A DNA stretch of 64,000 nucleotides from Leptotrichia sp. HSP-536 (GCF_041199985.1 NZ_CP165647.1:2170001-2234000); one strand, 5' to 3'; positions 38,633-48,517 are shown, counted from the stretch's first letter. The notes: generated by a model not told the origin, from the sequence alone. Numbers and translations are program-made.

Positions 38633-40702
38633 ATGAAAACATATAACTTGCTTTATGAAAATTTAGAAAATGTGAAAATAAAAGGAGTTACAAAAACAAA
38701 TATTCCAAAATTCAGCAAATTGGGAGTTTTTACACTTTATGATTTGCTTTATTTTTTCCCAAGAGCTTATGAAAACAGAAGTAATCATAAGAAAATTGGG
38801 GAAATTCTGGCAGATGAATTTGTGATTTTACAGGGGACAATTGTGAATGTGGTTAATCAGTATATAAAGGCTGGGAGAACTATGTTTAGGGCAGTGTTAA
38901 GTGATGATAGTGGGATGATTGAGCTTGTGTGGTTTAATAACAGGTTTGTGAAAAATGGGATTCATATTGGCGATGAGATTACGGTTTATGGGAAAGTGAG
39001 AAAGACTGTAAAATTTCAGCTTATAAATCCTGAATATAAAAAAATCAATCAAGCTAGTTTTGATATGCAGAAACAAAAGCAGATATTACCCATTTATCCG
39101 TCTACCGAGTCGCTTAGACAGCAGGCAATCAGAAAAGTTATGGAAAATGCCTTGATGGATTACGGATATTTATTGCAGGAAAATTTGCCAAAGGAGTTTT
39201 TGCAGAAAGAGAAGCTGCTTGGAAGAAAAGAGGCAGTCTTAAATATTCATTTTCCAGAAAATGAGGAAAAGCAAAGTAAGGCACGAAAAAGATTTATGCT
39301 GGAGGAAATTTTGCTTCTAGAAATGGGAATTTTACAAAATCGTTTTAGTGTTGACAAAGCAAATAAGAATATTTACAAACTAGAGGACAACAAAAGTCTT
39401 GTGAGCAAATTTATAAAGGGTCTGGATTATGAATTGACAAAAGCTCAGAAACGTGTGATAAAGGAGATATATTCTGAGTTAAAGGCTGGAAAGATTGTAA
39501 ATAGGCTGATTCAGGGAGATGTTGGTTCTGGAAAGACGATTGTTTCATTTATAATGCTTCTTTATATGGTTGAAAACAATTATCAAGGTGTAATTATGGC
39601 ACCTACAGAAATTCTTGCAACACAGCATTATCTGGGAATTGTAGATGAATTTATGAATCTAGACATACGAGTGGAACTTTTGACTGGGAGTGTGAAGGGA
39701 AAGAAAAAGGAAAAATTACTGAACGAGATAAAAGAAGGGCTTGTTGACATTGTAATTGGGACACATTCTCTAATCGAGGACAATGTAATTTTCAAAAATC
39801 TTGGGCTGATTGTAATTGATGAACAGCACAGGTTTGGGGTAACACAGCGAAAACTTTTACGTAACAAGGGAAATCTTGCCAATTTAATTGTTATGAGTGC
39901 CACTCCGATTCCACGTTCACTTGCGCTTACAATTTACGGAGATTTGGATGTATCAATTATTGACGAGTTGCCTGCTGGAAGAAGTCCGATTAAGACAAAA
40001 TGGATACAAAATGAAATTGACAGACAAAAAATGTATAACTTTATGGAAAAGAAAATGAAAGATGGACGGCAAGTATACATAGTGTCGCCATTAATTGAGG
40101 AAAGTGAGAGCTTGAATGTAAAATCGGCACAGGAAACATACGAAGAATACATTTCAATTTTCCCAAATAGAAAAATCGGACTTATGCACGGACGGCAAAC
40201 TTACAAGGAAAAGCAGAAAGTCATGGAACAGTTTAAAAATCACGAGCTTGACATTCTAGTTTCCACAACAGTAATCGAAGTCGGAGTAAACGTGCCAAAT
40301 GCTTCTATTATGGTAATCCGTGACGCTCAAAGATTCGGACTTTCTTCACTTCATCAGCTGCGAGGAAGAGTTGGGCGTGGGAAATACCAGTCCTACTGCT
40401 TTTTAGAATCCGAAACAACAAATGAAATTTCTGTAAAAAGGCTGGAAGTTATGGAAGAAACTACAGACGGATTCAAAATTGCCGAAGAAGATTTAAAGTT
40501 ACGTAATTCAGGAGAAATTTTAGGAACAAAGCAAAGTGGAGTATCTGACATGCTTTTTACGGATATTGTAAAAAATGTGAAGGAAATCAAATTTGTACGT
40601 GATTTTGTAATGGAATATTTGGAAAAGAATGATGGGAAAATAGAAAATGAATTTTTGAAAATGGATATTTATAGGAAGTTTTTTAATAATGCAGAAAATT
40701 AA
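38633..40702 (+). CDS. recG: ATP-dependent DNA helicase RecG
   Basis: This 689-residue helicase remodels stalled forks and branched DNA. The N-terminal wedge/OB domain covers about 1-240, followed by the motor domains: motif I QGDVGSGKTIVSF near 290, the DExH-type box VIDEQHRFG, motif III MSATPIPRSLA, and QLRGRVGRG (VI), with the RecG-specific C-terminal TDGFKIAEEDLKLRNSGEILGTKQSG. ATG at 38633 is eight bases from GGCGG; ATG at 38627 is too close to it, so I prefer 38633. The gene is intact and probably has its own promoter. Confidence 0.95.
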   Translation: MKTYNLLYENLENVKIKGVTKTNIPKFSKLGVFTLYDLLYFFPRAYENRSNHKKIGEILADEFVILQGTIVNVVNQYIKAGRTMFRAVLSDDSGMIELVWFNNRFVKNGIHIGDEITVYGKVRKTVKFQLINPEYKKINQASFDMQKQKQILPIYPSTESLRQQAIRKVMENALMDYGYLLQENLPKEFLQKEKLLGRKEAVLNIHFPENEEKQSKARKRFMLEEILLLEMGILQNRFSVDKANKNIYKLEDNKSLVSKFIKGLDYELTKAQKRVIKEIYSELKAGKIVNRLIQGDVGSGKTIVSFIMLLYMVENNYQGVIMAPTEILATQHYLGIVDEFMNLDIRVELLTGSVKGKKKEKLLNEIKEGLVDIVIGTHSLIEDNVIFKNLGLIVIDEQHRFGVTQRKLLRNKGNLANLIVMSATPIPRSLALTIYGDLDVSIIDELPAGRSPIKTKWIQNEIDRQKMYNFMEKKMKDGRQVYIVSPLIEESESLNVKSAQETYEEYISIFPNRKIGLMHGRQTYKEKQKVMEQFKNHELDILVSTTVIEVGVNVPNASIMVIRDAQRFGLSSLHQLRGRVGRGKYQSYCFLESETTNEISVKRLEVMEETTDGFKIAEEDLKLRNSGEILGTKQSGVSDMLFTDIVKNVKEIKFVRDFVMEYLEKNDGKIENEFLKMDIYRKFFNNAEN

Positions 40703-41042
40703 CTTAAATTATTAGTTTTTTTGAAAATTATACTTATTCAAAAATAGTAAAATAAATATTCTGAAGCAAGGGGTCTTGACCCCTTGTGGAAATAAAAAAA
40801 CTTAGATTATTGCATATATCTAATAGTATTCAGAAAGTAGAAAAAATAATAAATATAAAAATTTAAAAATTAGGCAATTGTAAAAGTAAAAGCAATAAAG
40901 ATTGAATAACAGCTACATTTATAATTACAAGGGGTCAAGACCCCTTGTCAGGAAATAGAGAAAACCAAGAGAATCAAACGTAAAAAAATACTGTGTTTAT
41001 ATGAATTTTTATACTTTTACAAATGACTAAACAAGATTTAAA
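40703..41042. repeat. Intergenic region with two opposite palindromes
   Basis: CAAGGGGTCTTGACCCCTTG lies at 40767-40786 and CAAGGGGTCAAGACCCCTTG at 40928-40947. Both are perfect 9-bp-arm palindromes with loops TT and AA, so the second is the exact reverse complement of the first. They enclose 141 bp of AT-rich DNA. They could be bidirectional terminators, or the ends of a small repeat element. No gene is visible. Confidence 0.6.
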
Positions 41043-41060
41043 ATGATAAGGAGAAATTTC

Positions 41061-41945
41061 GTGAAACAGTATTTGGCAGATTTTGGGTTGCTTTTTGTAG
41101 GAATATTTTGGGGACTTGGGTTTGTATTTGTGAAGATTGGGCTGAATACAGGAGTTGATCCATTTTATTTATCAGCGGTTAGATTTCTTGTGGGAGGGCT
41201 TATTCTTTATGGGATTTTCTTTAGGAAAGTTGGCAGATTTACGAAAAAGGATATTTTGGCTGGATTAATAGTTGGAATTTTTCAATTTTTTGGATATGCT
41301 TTCCAGACTTATGGGGCAATGCTTACGACTGCCAGTAAAAATGCTTTTTTTACATCAATTAACGTTATAATTGTGCCTTATATTTTTTGGTTTTTGCATA
41401 AAAAACGTCCTGATATTTTTGCATTTCTAGCTTCAGTTATTTGTGTAATGGGAGTTGCTGTGATAAGTTTTGACAGGAAGATGAATCTTGCAAATCTTAA
41501 TTTTGGGGATGTTTTGACGATTATAAGTGCAGTATTTTTTGCAGGGCAGATTGCTACAAATGGGTATTTCAGCAAAAAAGTTGAGCCGTTAAAACTTGTT
41601 GTTATGCAGATGTTTGTGGCTGGAATATTATTTGTGATAAATGTTTTTATTTTTTCAGATGTAAGTAAAATTGAAAAACCTGCTGGAATGACGTTAGTTG
41701 CAATAATTTATTTAACACTCTTTTCAACAGCGATACCGACTGTATTACAGACATTCTGCCAAAAATATACAACTTCTACAAGAGCTTCAATATTAATGTC
41801 AACAGAGTCACTTTTTGCTCCACTTTTTGCATTTTTTATATTAAGTGAGAGATTGTCGTTAAGAGTGGCAGCTGGGGCTGGTTTGGTGCTTTTTGCGGTG
41901 CTTATGTCGGAAACAAAATTGGGATTTAGGAAGTTAATTGATTGA
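41061..41945 (+). CDS. DMT-family (EamA) permease
   Basis: This protein has ten hydrophobic segments in two EamA repeats, typical of drug/metabolite transporters. It opens with FGLLFVGIFWGLGFVFVKIG, and the second half ends in FAPLFAFFILSERLSLRVAAGAGLVL, the family hallmark. The GTG at 41061 has AAGGAG seven bases upstream. The ATG at 41043 lies before that site, so the GTG start (294 residues) is preferred. Substrate unknown; these proteins export amino acids, nucleosides or drugs. It stands alone. Confidence 0.8.
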   Translation: MKQYLADFGLLFVGIFWGLGFVFVKIGLNTGVDPFYLSAVRFLVGGLILYGIFFRKVGRFTKKDILAGLIVGIFQFFGYAFQTYGAMLTTASKNAFFTSINVIIVPYIFWFLHKKRPDIFAFLASVICVMGVAVISFDRKMNLANLNFGDVLTIISAVFFAGQIATNGYFSKKVEPLKLVVMQMFVAGILFVINVFIFSDVSKIEKPAGMTLVAIIYLTLFSTAIPTVLQTFCQKYTTSTRASILMSTESLFAPLFAFFILSERLSLRVAAGAGLVLFAVLMSETKLGFRKLID

Positions 41946-42464
41946 AAAATTTAATTTTGATATTTACAACATTTTGTTGAAATTAATAATTTTAAATTTC
42001 TAGAGATCACAACTTTTTCAGTTTATTGAAATAGTTGTTTAGGTGAAATTTATCAAGCAAAATTTCGTTAAGAGAAAAAGAACTATTTGAGCTTTTGGAA
42101 TGTATTTAAAGTAAAATTTATTTTTCATATTAGAATAGTCGAGTATTCAAAAACAAGTTTTCTTTTATAAGAAAGTTTTGTGTCAAGCGGGAGTAGTTCG
42201 TAGAACTTTTGCCATAATTGTTAAGTGCTAATCAATTCAAAGATGTTAAAGTAACTGATATTGCGAAATAAGAGGTATGGCGTTTGATACCTCTGCGTTA
42301 AAAAAACTAATATAAAAAATTAAGAAAAACAGTTAACTTGGTAGAAATAATTTAAAATAGAATTTAAATAAAAAATTAATTGATGTTTTGTATTAAAATT
42401 TATCAAATAATATGATAAAATAAGACGTACAAATAATGAGTTTAAAAGGAGAGAAAAAATAAAA
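41946..42464. other. Intergenic region upstream of def
   Basis: No gene is seen. It contains AAGCGGGAGTAGTTC at 42185-42199, which matches the right end of the IS605-like elements and may be a solo remnant. It also contains a hairpin AGAGGTAT/ATACCTCT at 42271-42294. The def promoter probably lies in the last 80 bases. Confidence 0.45.
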
Positions 42465-42983
42465 ATGAAAATAGTTTTATATGGACACCCAACTTTACGT
42501 GAAAAATCGGAAAAAGTTGATGTGGTTGATGATAATGTAAGGGAGACTCTGGATGAAATGGTTGCCCTTATGAGAAAGGCTAATGGCGTGGGACTTGCTG
42601 CAAATCAGGTGGATATTGCCAAAAGATTTTTTGTGCTGGAACACGATGGAGTTGTGAAAAAGGTTATTAATCCTGAAATTTTGGAATTTTCTGATGAAAT
42701 TGCAGATATGGAGGAAGGATGCTTGAGCATTCCAGGAATTTTTAAGAAAGTAAACCGTCCTGCGAAAATCAAAGTGAAATATTTGAATGAAAATGGGGAA
42801 GAAGTTGTTGAAGAGCTTGAAGAAATGTGGTCTAGAGCATTTCAGCATGAGTTTGATCACATTGAGGGAATCTTGTTTACAGATAAACTTTCGGTTATGA
42901 ATAAAAGGTTAGTTGCTAAAAAATTAGATGTTTTGAAAAGAGATTTTACTAAAGGTAGAATTTATAGGGATTTGGACGAATAA
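42465..42983 (+). CDS. def: Peptide deformylase
   Basis: This 172-residue metalloenzyme removes formyl groups from new proteins. All three motifs are present: GVGLAANQV (residues 42-50), EGCLSIPG (near 85) and QHEFDHIEG (near 127), where Cys and two His bind Fe2+ and Glu is catalytic. The usual HEFDH form is kept. It is first in a run of plus-strand genes and pairs functionally with fmt, 22 bp downstream. Confidence 0.97.
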   Translation: MKIVLYGHPTLREKSEKVDVVDDNVRETLDEMVALMRKANGVGLAANQVDIAKRFFVLEHDGVVKKVINPEILEFSDEIADMEEGCLSIPGIFKKVNRPAKIKVKYLNENGEEVVEELEEMWSRAFQHEFDHIEGILFTDKLSVMNKRLVAKKLDVLKRDFTKGRIYRDLDE

Positions 42984-43005
42984 AGTCAGGAAAGTGAGAA
43001 AATTA

Positions 43006-43956
43006 ATGAAGACAATATTTATGGGAACGCCAGAATTTGCGATACCGAGTCTGGAAGTTGTATTTAAAAATACTGATTTACAGCTTATTTTTACAAAAGA
43101 GGACAAAATAAACGCTAGAGGAAATAAAATTATATTTTCGCCTGTAAAGCAGTTTGGAATTGACAATGATATTGAAATTATTCAGCCAAAAAAAATGAAA
43201 GATGAAGAAGTTATAAATAAAATTAAGGAAATAAATCCTGATTTAATCGTGGTTGTAGCTTACGGAAAAATTTTACCAAAGGAAATTATTGATATTCCAA
43301 AATATGGAATAATAAATGTGCATTCTTCGCTTTTACCGAAATATCGTGGAGCTTCGCCTATCCATTCGGCTATTTTAAACGGCGATACAGAAACAGGTGT
43401 AAGTATTATGTACATCGAGGAAGGGCTTGATTCTGGAGATGTGATTTTGAAGGAATATTGTGAAATTACTGAAGATGATACGCTTGGAACTTTGCACGAT
43501 AAATTGAAGGATTTAGGAGCAGCTGGACTTATAAAGGCATTAAAATTGATTGAAAATGGAAAAGTTCAGGCAGAAAAACAGGATGATAGCAAAGCCACTT
43601 TAGTAAAGCCGATTACAAAAGAACAGGCAAAAATCGACTGGAATAGTACAAAGGAAGTTATTTACAATCAGATTCGAGGATTAAACCCATTTCCAGCGGC
43701 ACATACTTCCAATAAAAAAGGCGAAAACATAAAAATTTACAAAAGTGAAAAAATTGATAAAAATTACAAAGATGAAAATGGAACTGAAATAGAAAACGGT
43801 ACAATTGTTGAAATTATCAATAAAAAAGGGCCTGTTGTAAAAGTTGCAAATGGCGGAATATTGATTTTGGAGGCGAAATTTGAAGGGAAAAAACTTCAAA
43901 AGGGAGTAGATATTATTAATGGGCGTAAAATGGTGTTAGGTGAAAAATTATTGTAA
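43006..43956 (+). CDS. fmt: Methionyl-tRNA formyltransferase
   Basis: It formylates Met-tRNAi using 10-formyl-THF. The start at 43006 gives MKTIFMGTPEFAIPSLEVV, the classic Fmt opening; the GTG four codons earlier is less likely. The catalytic block is NVHSSLLPKYRGASPIHSAILNGDTETGVSIM (Asn-His-Asp), followed by a C-terminal beta-barrel domain for tRNA. At 316 residues it is normal length. The def-fmt pairing is common and makes a formylation/deformylation unit; folD, which feeds the folate cofactor, is three genes downstream of def. Confidence 0.96.
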   Translation: MKTIFMGTPEFAIPSLEVVFKNTDLQLIFTKEDKINARGNKIIFSPVKQFGIDNDIEIIQPKKMKDEEVINKIKEINPDLIVVVAYGKILPKEIIDIPKYGIINVHSSLLPKYRGASPIHSAILNGDTETGVSIMYIEEGLDSGDVILKEYCEITEDDTLGTLHDKLKDLGAAGLIKALKLIENGKVQAEKQDDSKATLVKPITKEQAKIDWNSTKEVIYNQIRGLNPFPAAHTSNKKGENIKIYKSEKIDKNYKDENGTEIENGTIVEIINKKGPVVKVANGGILILEAKFEGKKLQKGVDIINGRKMVLGEKLL

Positions 43957-44036
43957 GAAATATTAATTACAAATTTAATGTTAAAGCAATAATTTTTATG
44001 TGAATAGTGATTTTCTAATTTTCATAGGAGGAAATT

Positions 44037-44702
44037 ATGAAATTAAAAAAATTGGAAATTTCTGAAAGAGTTGTTCAAAGATTGACAGAATATTTATCTA
44101 TTTTAAAAGAGGCTCGAAAACGAGATGATGAAATAAATTCCATTGAGCTAGCAAAGATTATGAATACGACTTCTGCTCAAGTACGTAAGGATTTATCGAC
44201 ATTTGGTGAGTTTGGTGTACGTGGCAAGGGCTACGATATTGATAATTTGATAGAAATTATTACAAAAATTTTGGGAATAGATAAAATTAATAATGTTATA
44301 ATTGTAGGACATGGAAAAATGGGAGAAATGCTTTCTTCAAATGTAGAAGTTCTAGGAGAAGGTTTTAAAATTGTAGGAATTTTTGACAAAGATGAAAATA
44401 AAATTGGAAAAATTGCCGAAAATAATTTAGTTATTCAAGATGTAAGAAATGTTGAAGAGTTTATAAAAAATATGAAAAATGAATTTAACATAAAGATAGA
44501 TACAGCTATTTTGGCAGTTATAAAAGAGCAGGCACAATTTGCAGCTGAAGAGCTTGTAAAAAATGGAATTTGTGCGATACTTAATATGACGACTTATAAA
44601 TTGGAATTAAATGAAAATATAAAAGTGGTAGATATGGATATTTCTGCCAAATTGCAAGAACTAAACTTTTGGCGAATAAATAGTCCGAATGAAAAGATAT
44701 AA
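44037..44702 (+). CDS. rex: Redox-sensing transcriptional repressor Rex
   Basis: This 221-residue repressor senses the NADH/NAD+ ratio. The N-terminal winged helix has SAQVRKDLSTFGEFGVRGKGYD, the Rex DNA-binding signature; the Rossmann part carries VIIVGHGKMGEML and IFDKDENKIG, and the C-terminal swap helix closes the dimer. It begins after AGGAGG. Rex normally represses fermentation and anaerobic genes, consistent with a fermentative anaerobe. I found no clear Rex box in this window. Confidence 0.95.
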   Translation: MKLKKLEISERVVQRLTEYLSILKEARKRDDEINSIELAKIMNTTSAQVRKDLSTFGEFGVRGKGYDIDNLIEIITKILGIDKINNVIIVGHGKMGEMLSSNVEVLGEGFKIVGIFDKDENKIGKIAENNLVIQDVRNVEEFIKNMKNEFNIKIDTAILAVIKEQAQFAAEELVKNGICAILNMTTYKLELNENIKVVDMDISAKLQELNFWRINSPNEKI

Positions 44703-44726
44703 CAATGAAAGGAGAAACTGCTAAAT

Positions 44727-45596
44727 TTGATTAGCAGTAAAGGTATGACCATAATTGACGGAAAGGCACTTTCAGATAAAATTTTGAAAGAAATTGAAAA
44801 TGAACACAGTGAATTACAAGCAAAAGTTGGTAGAAAAGCTGGACTTGCAGTAATTATAGTAGGTGAAAACCCTGCTTCACAAATTTACGTGAGAAATAAA
44901 ATAAGAGCATGTGAAAGAGTAGGATTTCATTCTGAAACAATTAGACTTGATGAGCATATTACAGAAGAAAATTTACTTTTGGAAATTGAAAAATTAAACA
45001 ATGATAATAATATTGACGGAATTTTGGTGCAATTGCCAATTCCAAAACATATCAATGAATTGAAAGTTATAAATGCAATTTCAGCTGAAAAGGATGTGGA
45101 CGGATTTCATACAACAAATATCGGAAAAATGATGATTGGAGATGAAACAGGATTTCTGCCTTGCACACCAGCTGGAGTAATTCAGATGTTTGAAGAATAC
45201 AATATTGACTTAGAAGGGAAAGACGTTTTGGTAATTGGGCAAAGTAACATTGTAGGAAAACCGATGACACTTTTACTTATAAATAAACGTGCAACAGTGC
45301 AGGTTTGTAATTCAAAAACAAAAAATTTACCTGAAAAGCTGCAAAAAGCTGATGTTGTAGTAGCTGCAGCTGGTTCGCCAAAATTAGTAAAAGGTTCAGA
45401 TGTAAAAGAAGGCGTTGTTGTAATTGATATTGGAATAAATCGGGTAGACGGTAAAATATGTGGAGATGTGGATTTTGAAGAAGTTTCACAAAAAGCATCA
45501 TACATTACTCCAGTTCCTGGCGGTGTAGGACCAATGACAATTGCGATGTTAATAAAAAATACATTCAAATCATACAAACAAAAAGTAGGTAAATAA
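44727..45596 (+). CDS. folD: Bifunctional methylene-THF dehydrogenase/cyclohydrolase FolD
   Basis: It interconverts methylene-, methenyl- and 10-formyl-THF with NADP. Motifs include AVIIVGENPASQIYVRNKIRACE, DGILVQLPIPKH (near 95), VIGQSNIVGKPM and ITPVPGGVGPMTIAMLI. The catalytic Lys is changed in context: the usual YVxxKxKA is YVRNKIRAC, which keeps the key Lys. The start is TTG at 44727 or ATG at 44745; GGAG lies 12 bases before the TTG. Product of 283-289 residues. It supplies the formyl donor for fmt. Confidence 0.95.
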   Translation: MISSKGMTIIDGKALSDKILKEIENEHSELQAKVGRKAGLAVIIVGENPASQIYVRNKIRACERVGFHSETIRLDEHITEENLLLEIEKLNNDNNIDGILVQLPIPKHINELKVINAISAEKDVDGFHTTNIGKMMIGDETGFLPCTPAGVIQMFEEYNIDLEGKDVLVIGQSNIVGKPMTLLLINKRATVQVCNSKTKNLPEKLQKADVVVAAAGSPKLVKGSDVKEGVVVIDIGINRVDGKICGDVDFEEVSQKASYITPVPGGVGPMTIAMLIKNTFKSYKQKVGK

Positions 45597-45633
45597 AATT
45601 TAAAAAATAAATAAAAAGAAAGTGAGAAAATTT

Positions 45634-46125
45634 ATGAAAGATAAAATTAAATTTATTGAAGAACTAGCTAAAAGCATGAATGAAAATAAAATTGAGGCAG
45701 TAAAATATGAAGACAGTAACTTTGAAATTTCATTGACAAAGAAAAGAAAAGAAAGAAACGTTATTTTAGGTCGAGCTTTATCTCAGCCACAGCCTTTAGC
45801 ACAAGCACCAGTAAGTACTGAAGAAGAAGTAAAAATTGAAGAAACAACAGCACCAGCTGAACCAAAAGAAGTGGCTCCTGAAGAAATTTCAGGAACAAAA
45901 ATTACATCACCAATGGTTGGAACTTTTTATACATCACCATCACCAACAGCTGCTCCATTTGTAAAAGAAGGAGATTCCGTAAAAGAAGGGCAGACACTTT
46001 GTATCGTAGAAGCAATGAAACTTATGAATGAAGTAAAATCAACAGTTTCAGGAAAAATAAAAAAAGTATTGGTAAAAGATAAGGATAGTATAAAAAAAGG
46101 ACAGGCGTTATTTATTGTTGAATAG
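45634..46125 (+). CDS. accB: Biotin carboxyl carrier protein of acetyl-CoA carboxylase
   Basis: This 163-residue carrier (start at 45634, MKDKIKFIEEL) has an N-terminal helical region, an Ala/Pro/Glu linker (about 55-90) and a C-terminal biotinyl domain with VEAMKLMNEV, where the Lys is biotinylated, preceded by SPMVGTFYTSPSP. It carries carboxyl groups for fatty-acid synthesis. No accC follows here; the next gene encodes a membrane protein, so the other subunits must be elsewhere. Confidence 0.93.
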   Translation: MKDKIKFIEELAKSMNENKIEAVKYEDSNFEISLTKKRKERNVILGRALSQPQPLAQAPVSTEEEVKIEETTAPAEPKEVAPEEISGTKITSPMVGTFYTSPSPTAAPFVKEGDSVKEGQTLCIVEAMKLMNEVKSTVSGKIKKVLVKDKDSIKKGQALFIVE

Positions 46126-46166
46126 TTTTCTGCTAAAAATATAAATTGAAAAAGAAGGGATAAAAT

Positions 46167-47450
46167 TTGGAAGAGAAGAGGATTTTGTTAGATATTATTC
46201 TGTTATTGGTTCTATTGTTTTTTACATCGTTTTTATCGGCTGCAGAGTCAGCTTTATCATCACTTAAACAAATTCATTTAAAAAGTGATTCAAAAGAAAA
46301 GGAAAAAACTAGGGAAAGTGAACTTTTAAAATTTTGGTTGGAAAATCCAAATGAATTACTTACAACACTTTTATTTATAAAGACAATTTCATATTCTTCA
46401 ATGATTTTTACAGGAATCTATCTGATAAAGAAAATTTATAAAGAAAATCTCTATATAGGAATATCATTTTTCACATTAATAATACTAGTATTATTATTTT
46501 CTGAAATGATACCAAGATTAATTGCCAGAAATAATATTTACGGGGTTTCAAAAACTTTGATAATCCCATTAAACACTCTAAGAATTGTTTTAAGACCGTT
46601 AATTCGATTATTTATCTACATTTCAAGATTAATCGTCGGAATATTTAAAATAAAAGTAAAAGATCAGATGTTTGAAATAACAGAAGATGAAATTTTGACA
46701 TTTTTAAAGGCTGGAACGGAAAGCGGTGTATTTGAAGAAGGCGAAGAGGAAATGATTACTAGCATTTTTGAATTTTCTGAAACGACAGTTAAGGAAATAC
46801 TTACACCACGAAGAGATGTTTTTGCATTAGAAGCAGAAAGTAAAATTGACGATGTATGGAATGAAATTCTGGATCAAGGATTCACACGTATCCCAATTTA
46901 CACCGAAACAATCGACAAAATTGTAGGAACAGTCCACATGAAAGATTTACTCCGTTATGATAAGCAAACTGGAGAAAATCCGCCAATAAAGGACTTTATG
47001 AAAGAAGCCTACTTTGTTCCAATTACAAAGCCTTTAGTAGAACTGCTGGAAGAATTTAAATTAAAGCAGCTTCACATGGCAATAGTTATAGACGAATACG
47101 GAGGGACTCAGGGAATTGTAACAATTGAAGACTTACTGGAAGAAATTGTTGGAGAAATAAGGGATGAGTTTGATCAGGAAGAAGAAAATATTCAGCAAAT
47201 TCGTGAAAAAATATTCGATATAAAAGGAGACACGCCTATTGAAGAAATCAATGACAAATTGGAAATAGAAATTCCATTATCTGAAGAGTACGACACTATT
47301 TCAGGATATATTCAGGATAAGTTGGGAAAAGTTGCTGATGTCTTTGATCAGGTAAAAGGCGATAATTTTGTATTAAAAGTAACTGATGTAGATAATAAGC
47401 GTGTCGAAAGAGTAAGAGCGGTTATTATTGAACAGGAAAAAGAAGAATGA
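46167..47450 (+). CDS. CNNM/CBS-domain membrane protein (CorC/HlyC family)
   Basis: This 427-residue protein has an N-terminal CNNM membrane domain (three or four segments within about residues 5-160), a CBS pair (from about 210: FEFSETTVKEILTPRRDVFALE; second repeat IVIDEYGGTQGIVTIEDLLEEIVGEI) and a C-terminal CorC_HlyC domain. The start is a TTG six bases after AAGAAGGGA. Family members are linked to Mg2+/Co2+ efflux or resistance and are often misnamed hemolysins. It overlaps the next gene's frame slightly, so co-transcription is likely. Confidence 0.88.
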   Translation: MEEKRILLDIILLLVLLFFTSFLSAAESALSSLKQIHLKSDSKEKEKTRESELLKFWLENPNELLTTLLFIKTISYSSMIFTGIYLIKKIYKENLYIGISFFTLIILVLLFSEMIPRLIARNNIYGVSKTLIIPLNTLRIVLRPLIRLFIYISRLIVGIFKIKVKDQMFEITEDEILTFLKAGTESGVFEEGEEEMITSIFEFSETTVKEILTPRRDVFALEAESKIDDVWNEILDQGFTRIPIYTETIDKIVGTVHMKDLLRYDKQTGENPPIKDFMKEAYFVPITKPLVELLEEFKLKQLHMAIVIDEYGGTQGIVTIEDLLEEIVGEIRDEFDQEEENIQQIREKIFDIKGDTPIEEINDKLEIEIPLSEEYDTISGYIQDKLGKVADVFDQVKGDNFVLKVTDVDNKRVERVRAVIIEQEKEE

Positions 47451-47467
47451 GAAAGCAAGGAGAAAAA

Positions 47468-47920
47468 ATGGAAGAAGTTAGACCAAGAATACGTGTAGCA
47501 GGAATTCTTGTTGAAAATAATAAAATTTTATTAATTCAACATCATAAGAATAATAAAAAATACTGGTTAATCCCAGGCGGTGGAAATGACTGGGGAGAAA
47601 CCACAAAACAAGCTTTAATTAGAGAGTACAAAGAAGAAACAAATTTAGATATAGAAGTTGATGAATTTTTATTTTTTTCAGAAACAATTTCACCAAATAA
47701 AGAGCGTCATGTTTTAAATCTATTTTTCAAAGTTCATCGCAACAACAAAAACGATGATATTATCAAATTAGGAAATGAAGCAGTTCTTACAGATTTAAAA
47801 TTTGTAGCAAAAGAGGAACTGCAATCAATGACTATTTATCCAAATATAAAAGAAAATTTATTAAAAATAATAAACGGAGAAAAAGTGGAAAATTATTTGG
47901 GAAGCTTGTGGAATGATTAA
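47468..47920 (+). CDS. NUDIX hydrolase
   Basis: This 150-residue protein has the NUDIX box from GGGNDWGETTKQALIREY to KEETNLDI (about residues 38-63), with the REYKEE core that binds Mg2+. It hydrolyses a nucleoside diphosphate linked to another moiety; the substrate is not predictable. I place the start at 47468 (MEEVRPRIRVAG), five bases after AAGGAG; the ATG at 47447 lies before that site. It lies between the CNNM gene and apt. Confidence 0.9.
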   Translation: MEEVRPRIRVAGILVENNKILLIQHHKNNKKYWLIPGGGNDWGETTKQALIREYKEETNLDIEVDEFLFFSETISPNKERHVLNLFFKVHRNNKNDDIIKLGNEAVLTDLKFVAKEELQSMTIYPNIKENLLKIINGEKVENYLGSLWND

Positions 47921-47986
47921 AATTTTTATTAACTTATTTTAATCAGATATATTTAATAAAAAATAAGAAAAGAGGAAAAATAAAAA

Positions 47987-48517
47987 ATGACAATAAAAGA
48001 AAAAGAGAAAGTAGGAAACTTAATTCGTTCAGTAAAAGATTTTCCAGAAAAAGGAGTAATTTTTAGAGATATTACAACAGCATTAAAGGACAAAAAAGGC
48101 TTGGAAATTGTCATAAAAGATTTTACAGATAGATACAAGGATAAAGAAATAGACTATGTAGTAGGAGCTGACGCAAGAGGCTTCATTTTCGGAGCTGCAA
48201 TAGCCTACAATATCGGAGCTGGATTTGTTCCCGCAAGAAAACCAGGAAAATTGCCAGCAGAAGTAGAAAGTGTAGAATATTCATTAGAATACGGTAAAAA
48301 TAGTATAGAAATTCATAAGGACGCTTTCAAAAAAGGTTCAAAAATACTAATAGTAGACGATTTATTAGCAACAGGCGGAACTGCGAAAGCAATGGTTCAG
48401 TTAGTAGAAAAATTGGAAGCAAAAGTTTATGAATTAGCATTTATGATAGAATTGACTGATTTAAAGGGAAGAGAATTACTGGAAGGTTATGATGTTTATT
48501 CGCAATTAAAATATTAA
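47987..48517 (+). CDS. apt: Adenine phosphoribosyltransferase
   Basis: This 176-residue salvage enzyme makes AMP from adenine and PRPP. The PRPP-binding motif is ILIVDDLLATGGTAKA near residue 125, preceded by GADARGFIFGAAIAYNIGAGFVPARKPGKLP, both diagnostic for Apt. It begins at an ATG after AGAGGAA. A terminator hairpin follows. Confidence 0.96.
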   Translation: MTIKEKEKVGNLIRSVKDFPEKGVIFRDITTALKDKKGLEIVIKDFTDRYKDKEIDYVVGADARGFIFGAAIAYNIGAGFVPARKPGKLPAEVESVEYSLEYGKNSIEIHKDAFKKGSKILIVDDLLATGGTAKAMVQLVEKLEAKVYELAFMIELTDLKGRELLEGYDVYSQLKY

